The translations under genes were made by a program, and so were the position numbers. This document shows positions 25,815 to 34,802 of a stretch of DNA of 64,000 bases, piece by piece (within the stretch, counting starts at the first letter, position 1; the number at the start of each line of letters is the position of its first letter). The DNA is from Siccirubricoccus soli (GTDB lineage: Bacteria; Pseudomonadota; Alphaproteobacteria; Acetobacterales; Acetobacteraceae). The notes beneath the pieces are model-generated. The model was not told where the DNA came from. It saw only the letters and a list, made by a program, of their open reading frames with translations, and did not search any database. The stretch is taken from assembly GCF_024178315.1 (NCBI RefSeq), contig NZ_JAMZIK010000086.1, positions 1-64,000 on the forward strand. The letters are read 5' to 3'.

Positions 25815-26939
25815 ATGCGCATCACCTCCGTCGAAACCTCCGTTGTCGCCCTGCCCTTCACCATGGGCGGCCCGCATCCACTCTTTGCCGGCCGGCCTTG
25901 GGACAAGCTCGAGATCCTGCTGGTGCGGGTGGAGACCGAGGATGGACTCGTCGGCTGGGGAGAGGCCTTCGGCCATGCCGCCATCCCCGCGACCAAGGCG
26001 GCGCTCGACACCACCGTCGCGCCGCTCGTGCTCGGCCGGGATGCGCAGGCGATCGAAACCCTGACCCGGGGGCTGATGCATGCGACGCATCTGCTCGGCC
26101 GCAACGGGCCGCATCTCTACGCCATCTCGGGCATCGAGATCGCGCTGTGGGACCTGCTCGGCAAGCGCGCCGGCATGCCGGTCTGGGCGCTGCTCGGCGG
26201 GCGTGAGCGGGCGAGCCTGCCGGCCTATGCCAGCCTGCTCTCCTACGGCAACGACCTGGCGCTGGTGGCGCGCAACACGGCCGAGGCGCGCCAGGCCGGC
26301 TACCGCCACATCAAGCTGCACGAGTTGACGCGGGAGGCGGTGCTGGCGGCCAAGCGGGCGGCGCCGGACGCCGCCATCATGCTGGACGTGAACTGCGCCT
26401 GGACGCCGCCGGTGGCGCGCGACATGGCCGCCGCCCTGGCCGGGGACGGCCTTTACTGGCTGGAGGAGCCGGTCTGGCCGCCCGAGGATTCGCGGGGCCT
26501 CGCCAGCCTGCGCCGCCACGGCATCCCACTCTCCGCCGGGGAGAACACCGCCGGCCTCTTCGGCTTCAAGGCGCTGGTGGAGGCCGGTGCCATCGACATC
26601 GCCCAGCCCAGCGTGACGAAGGTCGGCGGCATCGGGGAGATGCTGCGGGTCTTCCGCTTCTGCCAGGCGCAGGGCGTGGAGGTGGTGCCGCACTGCCCCT
26701 ATTTCGGCCCGGGCTTCGTCGCCACCCTGCACATCGCCGCCGCCCTCTGCGAGCGGCCGCTGGTCGAGGTGTTGTGGCTGGAGATGGAGGCCAACCCCTT
26801 CGACCCCTGGGTGCGCGCGCGGAACGGTCAGGTGACCGTGCCGCAGGGCCCGGGCCTCGGCTGCGACCCGGATCCGGCAATCCTCGCCCGCTATCTCTCC
26901 GCCCCGCCCACGCGCACCGCGGCGAGGACGCCGTCATGA
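25815..26939 (+). CDS. Mandelate racemase/muconate lactonizing enzyme family protein (1)
   Basis: A 374-residue enolase-superfamily enzyme. The capping domain precedes a barrel with Lys167-x-His169 (IKLHE), metal ligands Asp191, Glu217 or Glu218 and Glu243 (DVNCAW, LEEPVW, AGEN), and a late VPHCPYFGPG block. KxH instead of KxK at the end of the second strand marks a less common subgroup. Such enzymes abstract a proton alpha to a carboxylate for racemisation, dehydration or cycloisomerisation. ATG 25815 is preferred over 25809 because GCAGGA is then correctly spaced. The stop overlaps the second paralogue (ATGA). Confidence 0.87.
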   Translation: MRITSVETSVVALPFTMGGPHPLFAGRPWDKLEILLVRVETEDGLVGWGEAFGHAAIPATKAALDTTVAPLVLGRDAQAIETLTRGLMHATHLLGRNGPHLYAISGIEIALWDLLGKRAGMPVWALLGGRERASLPAYASLLSYGNDLALVARNTAEARQAGYRHIKLHELTREAVLAAKRAAPDAAIMLDVNCAWTPPVARDMAAALAGDGLYWLEEPVWPPEDSRGLASLRRHGIPLSAGENTAGLFGFKALVEAGAIDIAQPSVTKVGGIGEMLRVFRFCQAQGVEVVPHCPYFGPGFVATLHIAAALCERPLVEVLWLEMEANPFDPWVRARNGQVTVPQGPGLGCDPDPAILARYLSAPPTRTAARTPS

Positions 26940-28018
26940 AGGTCACCGCCCTCGAGACGACCCCGGTCGTCCTGCCGCTCGACAAGCCCCTGGGCAGCGC
27001 GCTCGGCGCCATCGCCCAGTTCGGCGTCATCCTGGCGACCATTCGCACCGATGCGGGGATCACCGGCGAGAACCTGATCTTCACCCTGAACAACCGCCGC
27101 ACCGCGGTGCTGCGGCAGATGGTGGACAGCTTGGCCGAGCTGGTCGTCGGGCAGGATGCCGGGCACATCGCCGGCTTCTGGGCGCGCGCCTGGAAGGACA
27201 TCAATTTCATCGGCCATCAGGGCGTGGCGGTGATGGGCATCTCCGCCATCGACGGCGCGCTGTGGGATGCGCTCGGCAAGGCGGCGGGGCTGCCGCTCTA
27301 CCGCCTGCTCGGCGGCGCACGGAACCGGGTGCCGGCCTATCACTCGGGCGGGCTGTGGCTCTCCCACACGGTGGAGGAGCTGGTGGCCGAGGCGCAGGCT
27401 TTCGTCGCGCAGGGCTTCCGCGCCGTGAAGATGCGCCTCGGCAAGCCCGACCCGGCGGAGGATGCGGCGCGGGTGCGGGCGGTGCGGGAGGCGATCGGCC
27501 CCCACATCGCGCTGATGGCGGACGCCAATCAGGGGCTGACGGAAGCGCAGGCCACCCGGCTCGGCCGGATGATCGAACCCTACGGCCTGACCTGGTTCGA
27601 GGAGCCCCTGCCCTGCTGGGACCTCGAAGGGCTCGCCCGCGTCGCGGCAGAGCTCGACACGCCGATCGCCAGCGGCGAGACGGAATACACCCGCTACGGC
27701 TTCCGCCGCATGCTCGATCTCCGCTCGGCCGACATCCTGATGCCGGATCTGCAGCGTGCCGGCGGCGTCACCGAATTCATGCGCATCGGCCATATGGCGC
27801 AGAGCCACGACATCGCCGTCTCCAGCCACCTCTTCCCGGAAACCAGCATCCAGGTCCTCGGCGCGCTGCCGAATGCGATCTACCTCGAATACATGCCCTG
27901 GTTCTCGCGCCTCTACGATGAGACGCTGGAATTCGAGGCGGGCGACGCCCTGGTTCCGGAACGCCCGGGCTGGGGCTTCACCCTGAACCGCGACTACATT
28001 CGCCACCTGCAATCATAA
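26936..28018 (+). CDS. Mandelate racemase/muconate lactonizing enzyme family protein (2)
   Basis: A 360-residue enolase-superfamily protein. Lys165-Met-Arg167 replaces the usual KxK pair; metal ligands lie in ADANQG (Asp196), FEEPLP (Glu222/223) and SGETEYT (Glu248), and the catalytic His298 is in SSHLFPE. The His-Asp dyad region resembles mandelate racemase-type members that act on sugar acids or mandelate-like acids. It is coupled to the previous gene by ATGA overlap and followed after 43 bp by a Liv-type transporter, so the pair probably processes an imported carboxylate. The substrate cannot be named. Confidence 0.87.
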   Translation: MKVTALETTPVVLPLDKPLGSALGAIAQFGVILATIRTDAGITGENLIFTLNNRRTAVLRQMVDSLAELVVGQDAGHIAGFWARAWKDINFIGHQGVAVMGISAIDGALWDALGKAAGLPLYRLLGGARNRVPAYHSGGLWLSHTVEELVAEAQAFVAQGFRAVKMRLGKPDPAEDAARVRAVREAIGPHIALMADANQGLTEAQATRLGRMIEPYGLTWFEEPLPCWDLEGLARVAAELDTPIASGETEYTRYGFRRMLDLRSADILMPDLQRAGGVTEFMRIGHMAQSHDIAVSSHLFPETSIQVLGALPNAIYLEYMPWFSRLYDETLEFEAGDALVPERPGWGFTLNRDYIRHLQS

Positions 28019-28061
28019 GGGCCGCGGCGCAGCGGCCCATCGCCACCGGAGGAAGACCGCC

Positions 28062-29258
28062 ATGACCATCACCCGCCGCGCCCTGGCCCTGGGCGGCACC
28101 AGCCTCGCCGCCGGCGCCGCCTTCAGCACCCACTTGGCCACCCCCGCCCTGGCACAGAACGAGCCGATCCGCATCGGCTGGCTCGCCGCCCTCACCGGCC
28201 CCAGCTCCGCCCCCGGCATCGGCTTCAATCGCGGCGTGCTCTTCGCCGCCGAGGCCATCAACGCCGCCGGCGGCGTGAAGGGCCGCCGGGTCGAGATCAT
28301 CACCCGCGACACCCAGGGCGACCCGACCAAGGCGGTGAACGCGACGCAGGAGATGATCAGCCAGCTCCGCGTCCATGCCATCTGGGGGCCGACCAATTCC
28401 GGCGAATCCCTGGCCGTCACCGCCATCATGGCGCGGGCGAAGATGCCGAACATCCACCCCTGCGTCGTCGATACGCTGATCGACGAGCGCCGCTATCCCA
28501 ATGCCTTCCGCCTCACCCCGTCCAACACCCAGTGGGACGACGCGGTGCGCAGCTACTGCCTGACCCGCGTCAACGCCAAGAAGGTGGCGGTCATCGGCGA
28601 CACCACGGGCTATGGCGTCAGCGCGGTAAACGCGTCGGTCGCCGCCTTCCAGCGGGACAAGGCGGAGGTGGTGTACAAGGCGAATATCGACGCCACCCAG
28701 CCGGACATGACGCCGGACATGCTGCGCGCCCGCAATGCCGGGGCCGAGGCCATCGTCTTCTGGTCGGTGTCCACCGGACTGATCGCGCGGCTGCTCAACA
28801 CCCGCGCGAACATGAACTGGGACGTGCCCTTCGTCGGCCATCCCGCCATGTCCTCCGGCGAGGTCGGCAGCCTGGTGGAGCGCCCGGCGAATTGGGAGAA
28901 GGTCTACGCCATCGGCTACAAGAGCTGCTCCTACGACGCCTCCGGCAACCTGCCGCCGCGCACGGCGGAACTGGTGCGGCGCCTGGCCGGCAAGGTGAAC
29001 CTGCAGGACTCGCTGCTCTGGTGGGTGTCCTCGGCGATCGACGCCGTGGAACTGATCGCCAAGGCGGTGGAGGCGAGCAATTCGACCGCCAAGGAAGCGA
29101 TCATCGAGCATTGGAATGGGCTGAAGGCCTATCCCGGCTATTACGGCACCTATACCTACTCGCCGACGCAGCATAACGGCTACCCGACCGAGGAGGTCGT
29201 GATGTCCGCGGCGAATTCCGCGAAGAACGGCGCCTTCGCCCTGGCCCCGGGCTACTGA
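28062..29258 (+). CDS. Branched-chain amino acid-type ABC solute-binding protein (LivJ-like)
   Basis: A 398-residue periplasmic binding protein. The N-terminus TITRRALALGGTSLAAGAAF is a Tat-type signal ending near ALAQ. The mature protein opens with IRIGWLAALTGPSSAPGIG and AAEAINAAGGVKGR, hallmarks of the Peripla_BP_6 family. GGAGGAAGACCGCC precedes ATG 28062. These proteins bind branched-chain amino acids, amides, urea or aromatic acids; here the neighbours suggest an alpha-hydroxy or aromatic acid. Confidence 0.9.
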   Translation: MTITRRALALGGTSLAAGAAFSTHLATPALAQNEPIRIGWLAALTGPSSAPGIGFNRGVLFAAEAINAAGGVKGRRVEIITRDTQGDPTKAVNATQEMISQLRVHAIWGPTNSGESLAVTAIMARAKMPNIHPCVVDTLIDERRYPNAFRLTPSNTQWDDAVRSYCLTRVNAKKVAVIGDTTGYGVSAVNASVAAFQRDKAEVVYKANIDATQPDMTPDMLRARNAGAEAIVFWSVSTGLIARLLNTRANMNWDVPFVGHPAMSSGEVGSLVERPANWEKVYAIGYKSCSYDASGNLPPRTAELVRRLAGKVNLQDSLLWWVSSAIDAVELIAKAVEASNSTAKEAIIEHWNGLKAYPGYYGTYTYSPTQHNGYPTEEVVMSAANSAKNGAFALAPGY

Positions 29259-29281
29259 GCCGGCGGCGCGGGAGGAGAAAG

Positions 29282-30139
29282 ATGCTCGCTTCCATCATTG
29301 CCTCGGGGCTGGCGGTCGGCGCCGTCTATGCGCTGATCGGCATCACCTACAATACGATGTTCGCCACCTCCCGCGTCATGAGCTTCACCGCCGGGCAGCT
29401 CGGCATGCTCGGCGGCGTCTTCGGCTCGCTCTTCACGCTGCGCCTGGGCCTGCCCATCTTGCCCGCCCTGGTGCTCACCCTGGCCTGCTGCGCGCTGATC
29501 GGCGTGGTGACGGAAATCGTCGCCGTCCGCCCGGTGCTGAAGAGCCTCGACCAACACCTCTACGTGCTGACCACCCTCGCCGTCGCGCTGCTGATCCAGC
29601 ACATGACGGCGATGGAATGGAGCACCGAGCCGCAGCCCTTCCCCCGCCTGCTCGACCTCGGCAGCGGCATCTGGGACGAGAAATACTGGCTGCCCGTGGC
29701 CGTCTGCATCCTGACCATCCTCGGCCTCGAATATCTCTACCGCCGTACCCTGGTCGGCCGCGCCTTCGTTGCCATCGCCGAGGACAATTTCGCCGCCCGC
29801 GCCCTCGGCCTGCCGGAGCGCAACCTGCGCATCGCCAGCTATGCGCTGGCGGGCGCCATCGGCGCGCTGGCCGGCTTCGCCGGCGGGCAGCTCCTCCTCG
29901 CCTTCTTCGCCAATGGGCCGCTGCTGAACTTCTACGGCTTCATCCCGGTGGCGCTGGGCGGGCTCGGGAACAACCGCGGCGCCGTCATCGGCGGCTTCTT
30001 GCTCGGCCTGTTCCAGCAGGCGGCGAATTTCCTGGTCGGCGGCATCTTCTCCTCGGTCGCCGTCTTCACGCTGTTCATCATCGTCCTTCTCGCCGCGCCG
30101 CAGGGCATGTTCGGCGCGCAGGCGGCGCGGAGGGTCTGA
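29282..30139 (+). CDS. Branched-chain-type ABC transporter permease (LivH-like)
   Basis: A 285-residue inner-membrane permease with about eight hydrophobic segments. The opening LASIIASGLAVGAVYALIGI and the coupling segment NFAARALGLPERNLRIASYA are typical of LivH. GGAGGAG lies directly upstream of ATG 29282. One base separates its stop from the next start. It pairs with the LivM half of the following fusion protein. Confidence 0.9.
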   Translation: MLASIIASGLAVGAVYALIGITYNTMFATSRVMSFTAGQLGMLGGVFGSLFTLRLGLPILPALVLTLACCALIGVVTEIVAVRPVLKSLDQHLYVLTTLAVALLIQHMTAMEWSTEPQPFPRLLDLGSGIWDEKYWLPVAVCILTILGLEYLYRRTLVGRAFVAIAEDNFAARALGLPERNLRIASYALAGAIGALAGFAGGQLLLAFFANGPLLNFYGFIPVALGGLGNNRGAVIGGFLLGLFQQAANFLVGGIFSSVAVFTLFIIVLLAAPQGMFGAQAARRV

Positions 30140-30140
30140 C

Positions 30141-31946
30141 ATGGATGCGACGACCGGGACCGCACCGCCGCGCGCGGCGGCGGCGGCAAGGCTGGCGGGG
30201 CCGCTGAGGCCGCTCTGGCCCTTCCTGCTGCTGCTCGCCATCGGCCTGGCCATGCCGCTGACGGGCAACGAGTATTGGGGCCTGATCACCACCCGCATGG
30301 CGATCTACTGGGTGCTGGTCGCCGGGTTGAACCTCATCGTCGGCTATGCCGGGCAGCTCGCCATCGGCTATGTCGCCCTGCTGGCCATCGGCGCCTATAC
30401 CACCAGCGTGCTGGCTGCGGGCAATGTCCTCCCGCCGCTGCCGGCCTTCGCCGCGCTGGGCGTGGCGGGGCTTGCCGGCGCAGTGTTCGGCGTGGTGGTC
30501 GGCCTGCCGGCGCTGCGCCTGCGCACCTTCTACTTCGCGATGACCACGCTGGGCTTCGCCACCATCGTCACCCAGATCACCCTGGCCTGGCAAGACGTGA
30601 CGGGGGGCGGCATCGGCATCGCCGGTCCGATGCTGCCGGCGCCCTTCGACACCACCTGGGGCTTCCTCTATTTCTGCCTCGGCTTCGCCGCCATCTGCAC
30701 CTGGCTCACCGCCAATATCGCCCGCAGCCGCTTCGGCCGCGCCCTGGTCGCGGTGCGGGATGCGGAGGTGGCGGCGGAGGCCTCCGGCATCCACAAGCCG
30801 AAGCTGCTGGTGCTGGTCTTCATCCTGGCGGGCGCGCTGGCGGCCATGGCCGGCGGGCTCTTCGCCACGCTGCAGACCTACATCACGCCGGACGCCTTCA
30901 CCTTCGACCTCTCGCTGCTCTTCTTCATCGCGGTGCTGATCGGCGGCCGCGGCTCCATCCTCGGGCCGCTGCTTGGCACGGCGATCCTGACGGTGCTGCC
31001 GGAGATCGCGGCACCGCTGGCCGCCTGGTCCACCTTCCTCTACGCGGCGCTGCTGCTGGTCATCGTGCTCGCCATGCCGGGCGGCATCGCCGCGCTGATC
31101 GACCCGCGCAACCGGCGCAACTTGCCGGAGAACCGGGTCATCGGCCCCCAGCCGGCGGCGCTGGACGCGCTGCTCGGCCGGCGGGAGGTGCCGGCGCCGC
31201 TCACCCTCCGCGGCATCGTGCTCGCCTTCGGCGGGGTGCGCGCCATCGACGGCGTGGACCTGGAGGTGACGCCCGGCCAGGTGCATGGGCTCATCGGCCC
31301 GAATGGCAGCGGCAAGACGACGACGCTCAACGTGATCTCCGGCTATTACCGGCCGGAGGCCGGCAGCATGGCGATCGGCCCGGCGCCCCTGCCGGCCGGG
31401 AAGCCGCAGGGCCGCGCCGGCCTGCGCATCGCCCGCACCTTCCAGACGCCGCGGCTGATCGGCGAGGCCTCGGTGCTGGAGAATGTCATGATCGGCGGCA
31501 CGACCGACGGCAGGACGGGCTTCGCCGAGGCGCTGCTGGCCCTGCCGCGGCAGCGGCAGGAGGAGCGGGAATTCGAGGCCCGCGCCCGCCTGGCGCTGGA
31601 GGCGGTGGGCCTTGCCGGCCTGGCCGAGGCCCGCGCCGACCGGCTGCAGCACAGTGAGCTGCGCTTCATGGAGATCGCCCGCGCGCTGATGCTCCGCCCC
31701 GCCTTCCTGTTGCTGGACGAGCCGGCGGCCGGCCTCTCGACCGAGGAGATCCGCCGGCTCGGTGCGCTGATCCGTGGCATCAGCCGGCATGGCACCGGCG
31801 TGCTGCTGGTGGAGCATCATGCCGACCTCATCTTCGACATCTGCGACCAGGTGACCGTGCTCAATCTCGGCAAGGTCCTCGCAGCGGGAACGCCGGCCGA
31901 GATCCGCGTGCACAAGGAGGTCGTCAGTGCCTATCTCGGCGCCTGA
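30141..31946 (+). CDS. LivM-LivG fusion: ABC transporter permease plus ATPase
   Basis: A 601-residue fusion. Residues 1 to about 325 are a LivM-type permease (LNLIVGYAGQLAIGYVALLAI, then YFAMTTLGFATIVTQITLAW). Residues from about 350 onwards are a LivG-type ATPase with Walker A GPNGSGKT near 388-395 and Walker B (FLLLDEPAAGLS) near 524. The ABC signature is LQHSELRFMEIARAL rather than the usual LS(Y/G)GxQR, a divergence common in LivG proteins. The fusion ties one permease to one ATPase. The last 20 bp overlap the livF start, whose ribosome site is inside this gene. Confidence 0.9.
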   Translation: MDATTGTAPPRAAAAARLAGPLRPLWPFLLLLAIGLAMPLTGNEYWGLITTRMAIYWVLVAGLNLIVGYAGQLAIGYVALLAIGAYTTSVLAAGNVLPPLPAFAALGVAGLAGAVFGVVVGLPALRLRTFYFAMTTLGFATIVTQITLAWQDVTGGGIGIAGPMLPAPFDTTWGFLYFCLGFAAICTWLTANIARSRFGRALVAVRDAEVAAEASGIHKPKLLVLVFILAGALAAMAGGLFATLQTYITPDAFTFDLSLLFFIAVLIGGRGSILGPLLGTAILTVLPEIAAPLAAWSTFLYAALLLVIVLAMPGGIAALIDPRNRRNLPENRVIGPQPAALDALLGRREVPAPLTLRGIVLAFGGVRAIDGVDLEVTPGQVHGLIGPNGSGKTTTLNVISGYYRPEAGSMAIGPAPLPAGKPQGRAGLRIARTFQTPRLIGEASVLENVMIGGTTDGRTGFAEALLALPRQRQEEREFEARARLALEAVGLAGLAEARADRLQHSELRFMEIARALMLRPAFLLLDEPAAGLSTEEIRRLGALIRGISRHGTGVLLVEHHADLIFDICDQVTVLNLGKVLAAGTPAEIRVHKEVVSAYLGA

Positions 31947-32679
31947 GCGCAGCCTGCTCGAGGTCAGGGGCCTCGAGGCCGGCTATGGCAAGATCGCCGT
32001 GCTGCACGGCGTGGAACTCGGCATCGGCGCGGGCGAGGTGGTGGCCCTGCTCGGCCCCAATGGCGCGGGCAAGACGACGCTGCTCCGCGCCCTCTCCGGC
32101 CTGCTGCCGGTGACGGCCGGTAGCGTGACCTTCGACGGGCAGGCGTTGACCAATGCCAGCCCGCGGGACGCCGCCCGCGCCGGCATGGTGCATGTGATCG
32201 AGGGGCACCGCGTCTTCACCCAGATCTCGGTCGCCGACAATCTGGAGCTCGCCGGCTACGACCTGCCGCGCGGGGAGCGGGCGGCGCGGATCGAGGAGGC
32301 GCTGGCCTTCTTCCCGGAGATCGCGGCGAAGCGGCGGGACCGCGGCGGCGCGCTGAGCGGCGGGCAGCAGCAGATGCTGGCGGTGGCGCAGGGGCTGGTG
32401 CGGCGGCCCAAGCTGCTGATGCTGGACGAGCCCTCGGCCGGCCTCTCCCCCGTGCTGCTGGACCGCGTGCTGGGGGTGGTACGGGAGCTCTGCGCCAAGG
32501 GTACCTCGGTGCTGCTGGTGGAGCAGCTCATCGAGAAGACGCTGGCCGTCTCCCACCGCGTCTATGCCATGGCGCAGGGCCGCATCGTGCTGGCGGCCGA
32601 CGCGAAGGAGGAGGATCTGCCGCATCGGCTGGAGCGGGCCTATTTCGGCGAGGATGTGCCGACGGCGCTGCATGCCTGA
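31927..32679 (+). CDS. Branched-chain-type ABC transporter ATP-binding protein (LivF-like)
   Basis: A 250-residue ATPase. Walker A GPNGAGKT is near 43-50, the signature LSGGQQQMLAVAQGLV and Walker B LLMLDEPSAGLSP follow. The GTG start at 31927 has a near-perfect AAGGAGG six bases upstream, within the end of the fusion gene. It is the last gene of the operon that starts with the two enolase-superfamily genes. Confidence 0.9.
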   Translation: MPISAPERSLLEVRGLEAGYGKIAVLHGVELGIGAGEVVALLGPNGAGKTTLLRALSGLLPVTAGSVTFDGQALTNASPRDAARAGMVHVIEGHRVFTQISVADNLELAGYDLPRGERAARIEEALAFFPEIAAKRRDRGGALSGGQQQMLAVAQGLVRRPKLLMLDEPSAGLSPVLLDRVLGVVRELCAKGTSVLLVEQLIEKTLAVSHRVYAMAQGRIVLAADAKEEDLPHRLERAYFGEDVPTALHA

Positions 32680-33154
32680 CGGGCGGCGGCGGCCGTAGTA
32701 TCGGGCCGGTCCCGGCGCGGGTGGGGGGCCGGTCCGGCGCTGCCGCCATGCGGGGCCCGGTTGGCCGGCGCGGCATGGCGTTGGGCCGGCATCCCGAAGC
32801 CCCCGAAGGCCGGGATGGTCCGACCTTGCTTCACCGGGGGTGCCGCTCCGCCGGATGCCGGCCTCTGCCATGCGGCCGGGCCGCCGGGGGCAGCCCGATA
32901 GGCAGGCGCGGCATGGCTTGGGGCCTGGCATCCGGAAGCCCTCCGCAGGCCGGGCGGTCTCGCCGCCCCCGCCCGTTGAATGGACGGTCCGCCGCCGGCG
33001 GTCGGCCTCCGCCATGCGGCAGGGCTCCCGCCGCGGGGTGTGGCTGGCGCCCCTCGGCCGAGGTGGGGCCTACAACCTGTAGGCGCCGCCGGAGAGGTTC
33101 CTTCAACAAAAACACGCTAGACTGTGCGGGCGCCGAAAGGACCCCCAACCCGCC
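32680..33154. repeat. Intergenic region with imperfect direct repeats
   Basis: About 475 bp of very GC-rich DNA between livF and the sugar transferase gene. A unit of about 56 bp at 32765-32820 (GGCGCGGCATGG, then GGCATCC, GAAGCCC, AGGCCGGG) recurs imperfectly at 32905-32961, some 140 bp further. Both units are preceded by a GCCATGCGG word (32744, 32867) and a third such word lies at 33013. No convincing coding frame runs through the repeats. The promoter for the sugar transferase should be near 33090-33130. Confidence 0.6.
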
Positions 33155-34555
33155 ATGGCCACGACCACCCGCCCAGGACTGACCGCCGGACCGGCCTTGC
33201 TGCTGCTGGATGCCGGCCTCACCGCCCTGGCCTGGCCTGCCGCCTTGCTGGTGGCCTTGGGCAGCCTGCCGGATGGGACGCGGCCCAGCCCCTTCACCCT
33301 GCTGCTTTACCCGGCCTGCTACCTGCTCTTCCTCTACGCCCTCGGCCTCTATCGCCGGGACGCGCTGGTGGAGACGCGAAAATCCATGGGCCGGGCGCCG
33401 CTGGCGGCGGTGCTGGCGGCGCTCTCCGTCGCCTTTGCCTCCGCCATGCTGCCGCCACCCCTCGGCGGCCCGGCCGGGGCGGGGCTGCTCCTGGCCGCCC
33501 TCACCGCCTTCGTCAGCGCCGGCTTCGCCTCCCGGGTGATGCATTTCGTGCTGCGCCGCCGCGGCGCCTTCCGCCGGCGCCTGCTGGTCATCGGTGCCGG
33601 GCAGCGGGCCTGGGAGCTGGCACTGCTGCTGCAGCGCGAAGGCCGCACCCTGAATTACGAGGTGACCTTCGTGCATGCGCCGGGCATGGGGGAGATCGAT
33701 CCCCGCCTGGCCGCCAATCCGGACAACCTCATCCTGCCCGCCGGGGCGGAATTCCTCGGCATGGCGCGGCGGGCCAGGGCGGAGCAGATCGTGGTCGCGC
33801 CGGATGACCGGCGGGGGCTGGACATGATGGCGCTGCTGGCCTGCCGCACCGCCGGCTACCCGGTCCAGGAATACCACCGCTTCCTTGAGAAGGAGATCGG
33901 CCGGATCGACGTGAAGCGCATCGAGCTGGGCTGGCTGGTCTTCAACGACGGCTTCTCCTTCGGGCCGATCGACCTGGCGCTGAAGCGGCTGCTGGACGTG
34001 ACCGCCAGCCTGGTGCTGCTGCTGCTGACCGGACCCTTCCTGCTGGCCGCCATGCTGGCCGTGCTGGCGGAGGACGGCGCGCCGGTGCTGTACCGGCAGA
34101 AGCGCGTGACCCAGGGCGGGCGGCTCTTCGAGATCCTGAAGCTGCGCACCATGCGCCGCGACGCGGAGCGCTTCGGCGCGGTCTGGGCCGAGGCACAGGA
34201 TCCGCGCATTACCCGCATCGGCCGTTTCCTGCGGCGCACGCGGCTGGATGAGCTGCCGCAGCTCCTCAACGTGCTGCGCGGCGACATGTCCCTGGTGGGG
34301 CCGCGGCCGGAGCGACCGGAATTCACCCGCAAGCTGGCCGAGGCCCTGCCGCTCTATGAGGAGCGGCACCTGGTGAAGGCAGGGCTGACCGGCTGGGCGC
34401 AGATCAACTACCCCTATGGCGCCTCGCTGGACGATGCCCGCTCGAAGCTCTCCTACGACCTGCACTACGTGAAGAATCAGGGCTTCCTGTTCGACCTGCT
34501 GATCCTGGCCCAGACGCTGCGCGTGGTGCTGTGGCCGGGGGCCGGGGTGCGGTAG
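33155..34555 (+). CDS. Polyprenyl-phosphate sugar-1-phosphate transferase (EpsB/WbaP-like)
   Basis: A 466-residue membrane enzyme that starts exopolysaccharide repeat synthesis by moving a sugar phosphate from a nucleotide sugar to undecaprenyl phosphate. The N-terminal half has four hydrophobic segments and a Rossmann-like region (LLVIGAGQRAWELALLL). The C-terminal catalytic part starts at KRLLDVTASLVLLLL and carries LYRQKRVTQGGRLFEILKLR, then RTRLDELPQLLNVLRGDMSL and VGPRPERP. TGWAQINYPYGAS is typical of the EpsB_2 subgroup (TIGR03013-type). No other polysaccharide gene lies beside it, so its acceptor pathway must be elsewhere. Confidence 0.9.
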   Translation: MATTTRPGLTAGPALLLLDAGLTALAWPAALLVALGSLPDGTRPSPFTLLLYPACYLLFLYALGLYRRDALVETRKSMGRAPLAAVLAALSVAFASAMLPPPLGGPAGAGLLLAALTAFVSAGFASRVMHFVLRRRGAFRRRLLVIGAGQRAWELALLLQREGRTLNYEVTFVHAPGMGEIDPRLAANPDNLILPAGAEFLGMARRARAEQIVVAPDDRRGLDMMALLACRTAGYPVQEYHRFLEKEIGRIDVKRIELGWLVFNDGFSFGPIDLALKRLLDVTASLVLLLLTGPFLLAAMLAVLAEDGAPVLYRQKRVTQGGRLFEILKLRTMRRDAERFGAVWAEAQDPRITRIGRFLRRTRLDELPQLLNVLRGDMSLVGPRPERPEFTRKLAEALPLYEERHLVKAGLTGWAQINYPYGASLDDARSKLSYDLHYVKNQGFLFDLLILAQTLRVVLWPGAGVR

Positions 34556-34802
34556 CGGCGGCTGCCCGCGCCTGCCGCAGCGGCCGGGCTGGCGAGGAGC
34601 TGGGCCAACGACAGCCGCGGCGAGAGCCCCGGTGCCATGATGGGTGCGGCCGCCTCCCTGCCGCCGAGAGGGAAGGCGCTTCGGGCATGGCCGAGTCATG
34701 CCGTAGCCGAAGGTGGCGCGAGGCCGGGCGGCACGGCACGACCCGGCCAATCCCACGCAGCTATGGGAGGTGTAGGAGGATCGGCATGGGCGGCGGGCCG
34801 AC

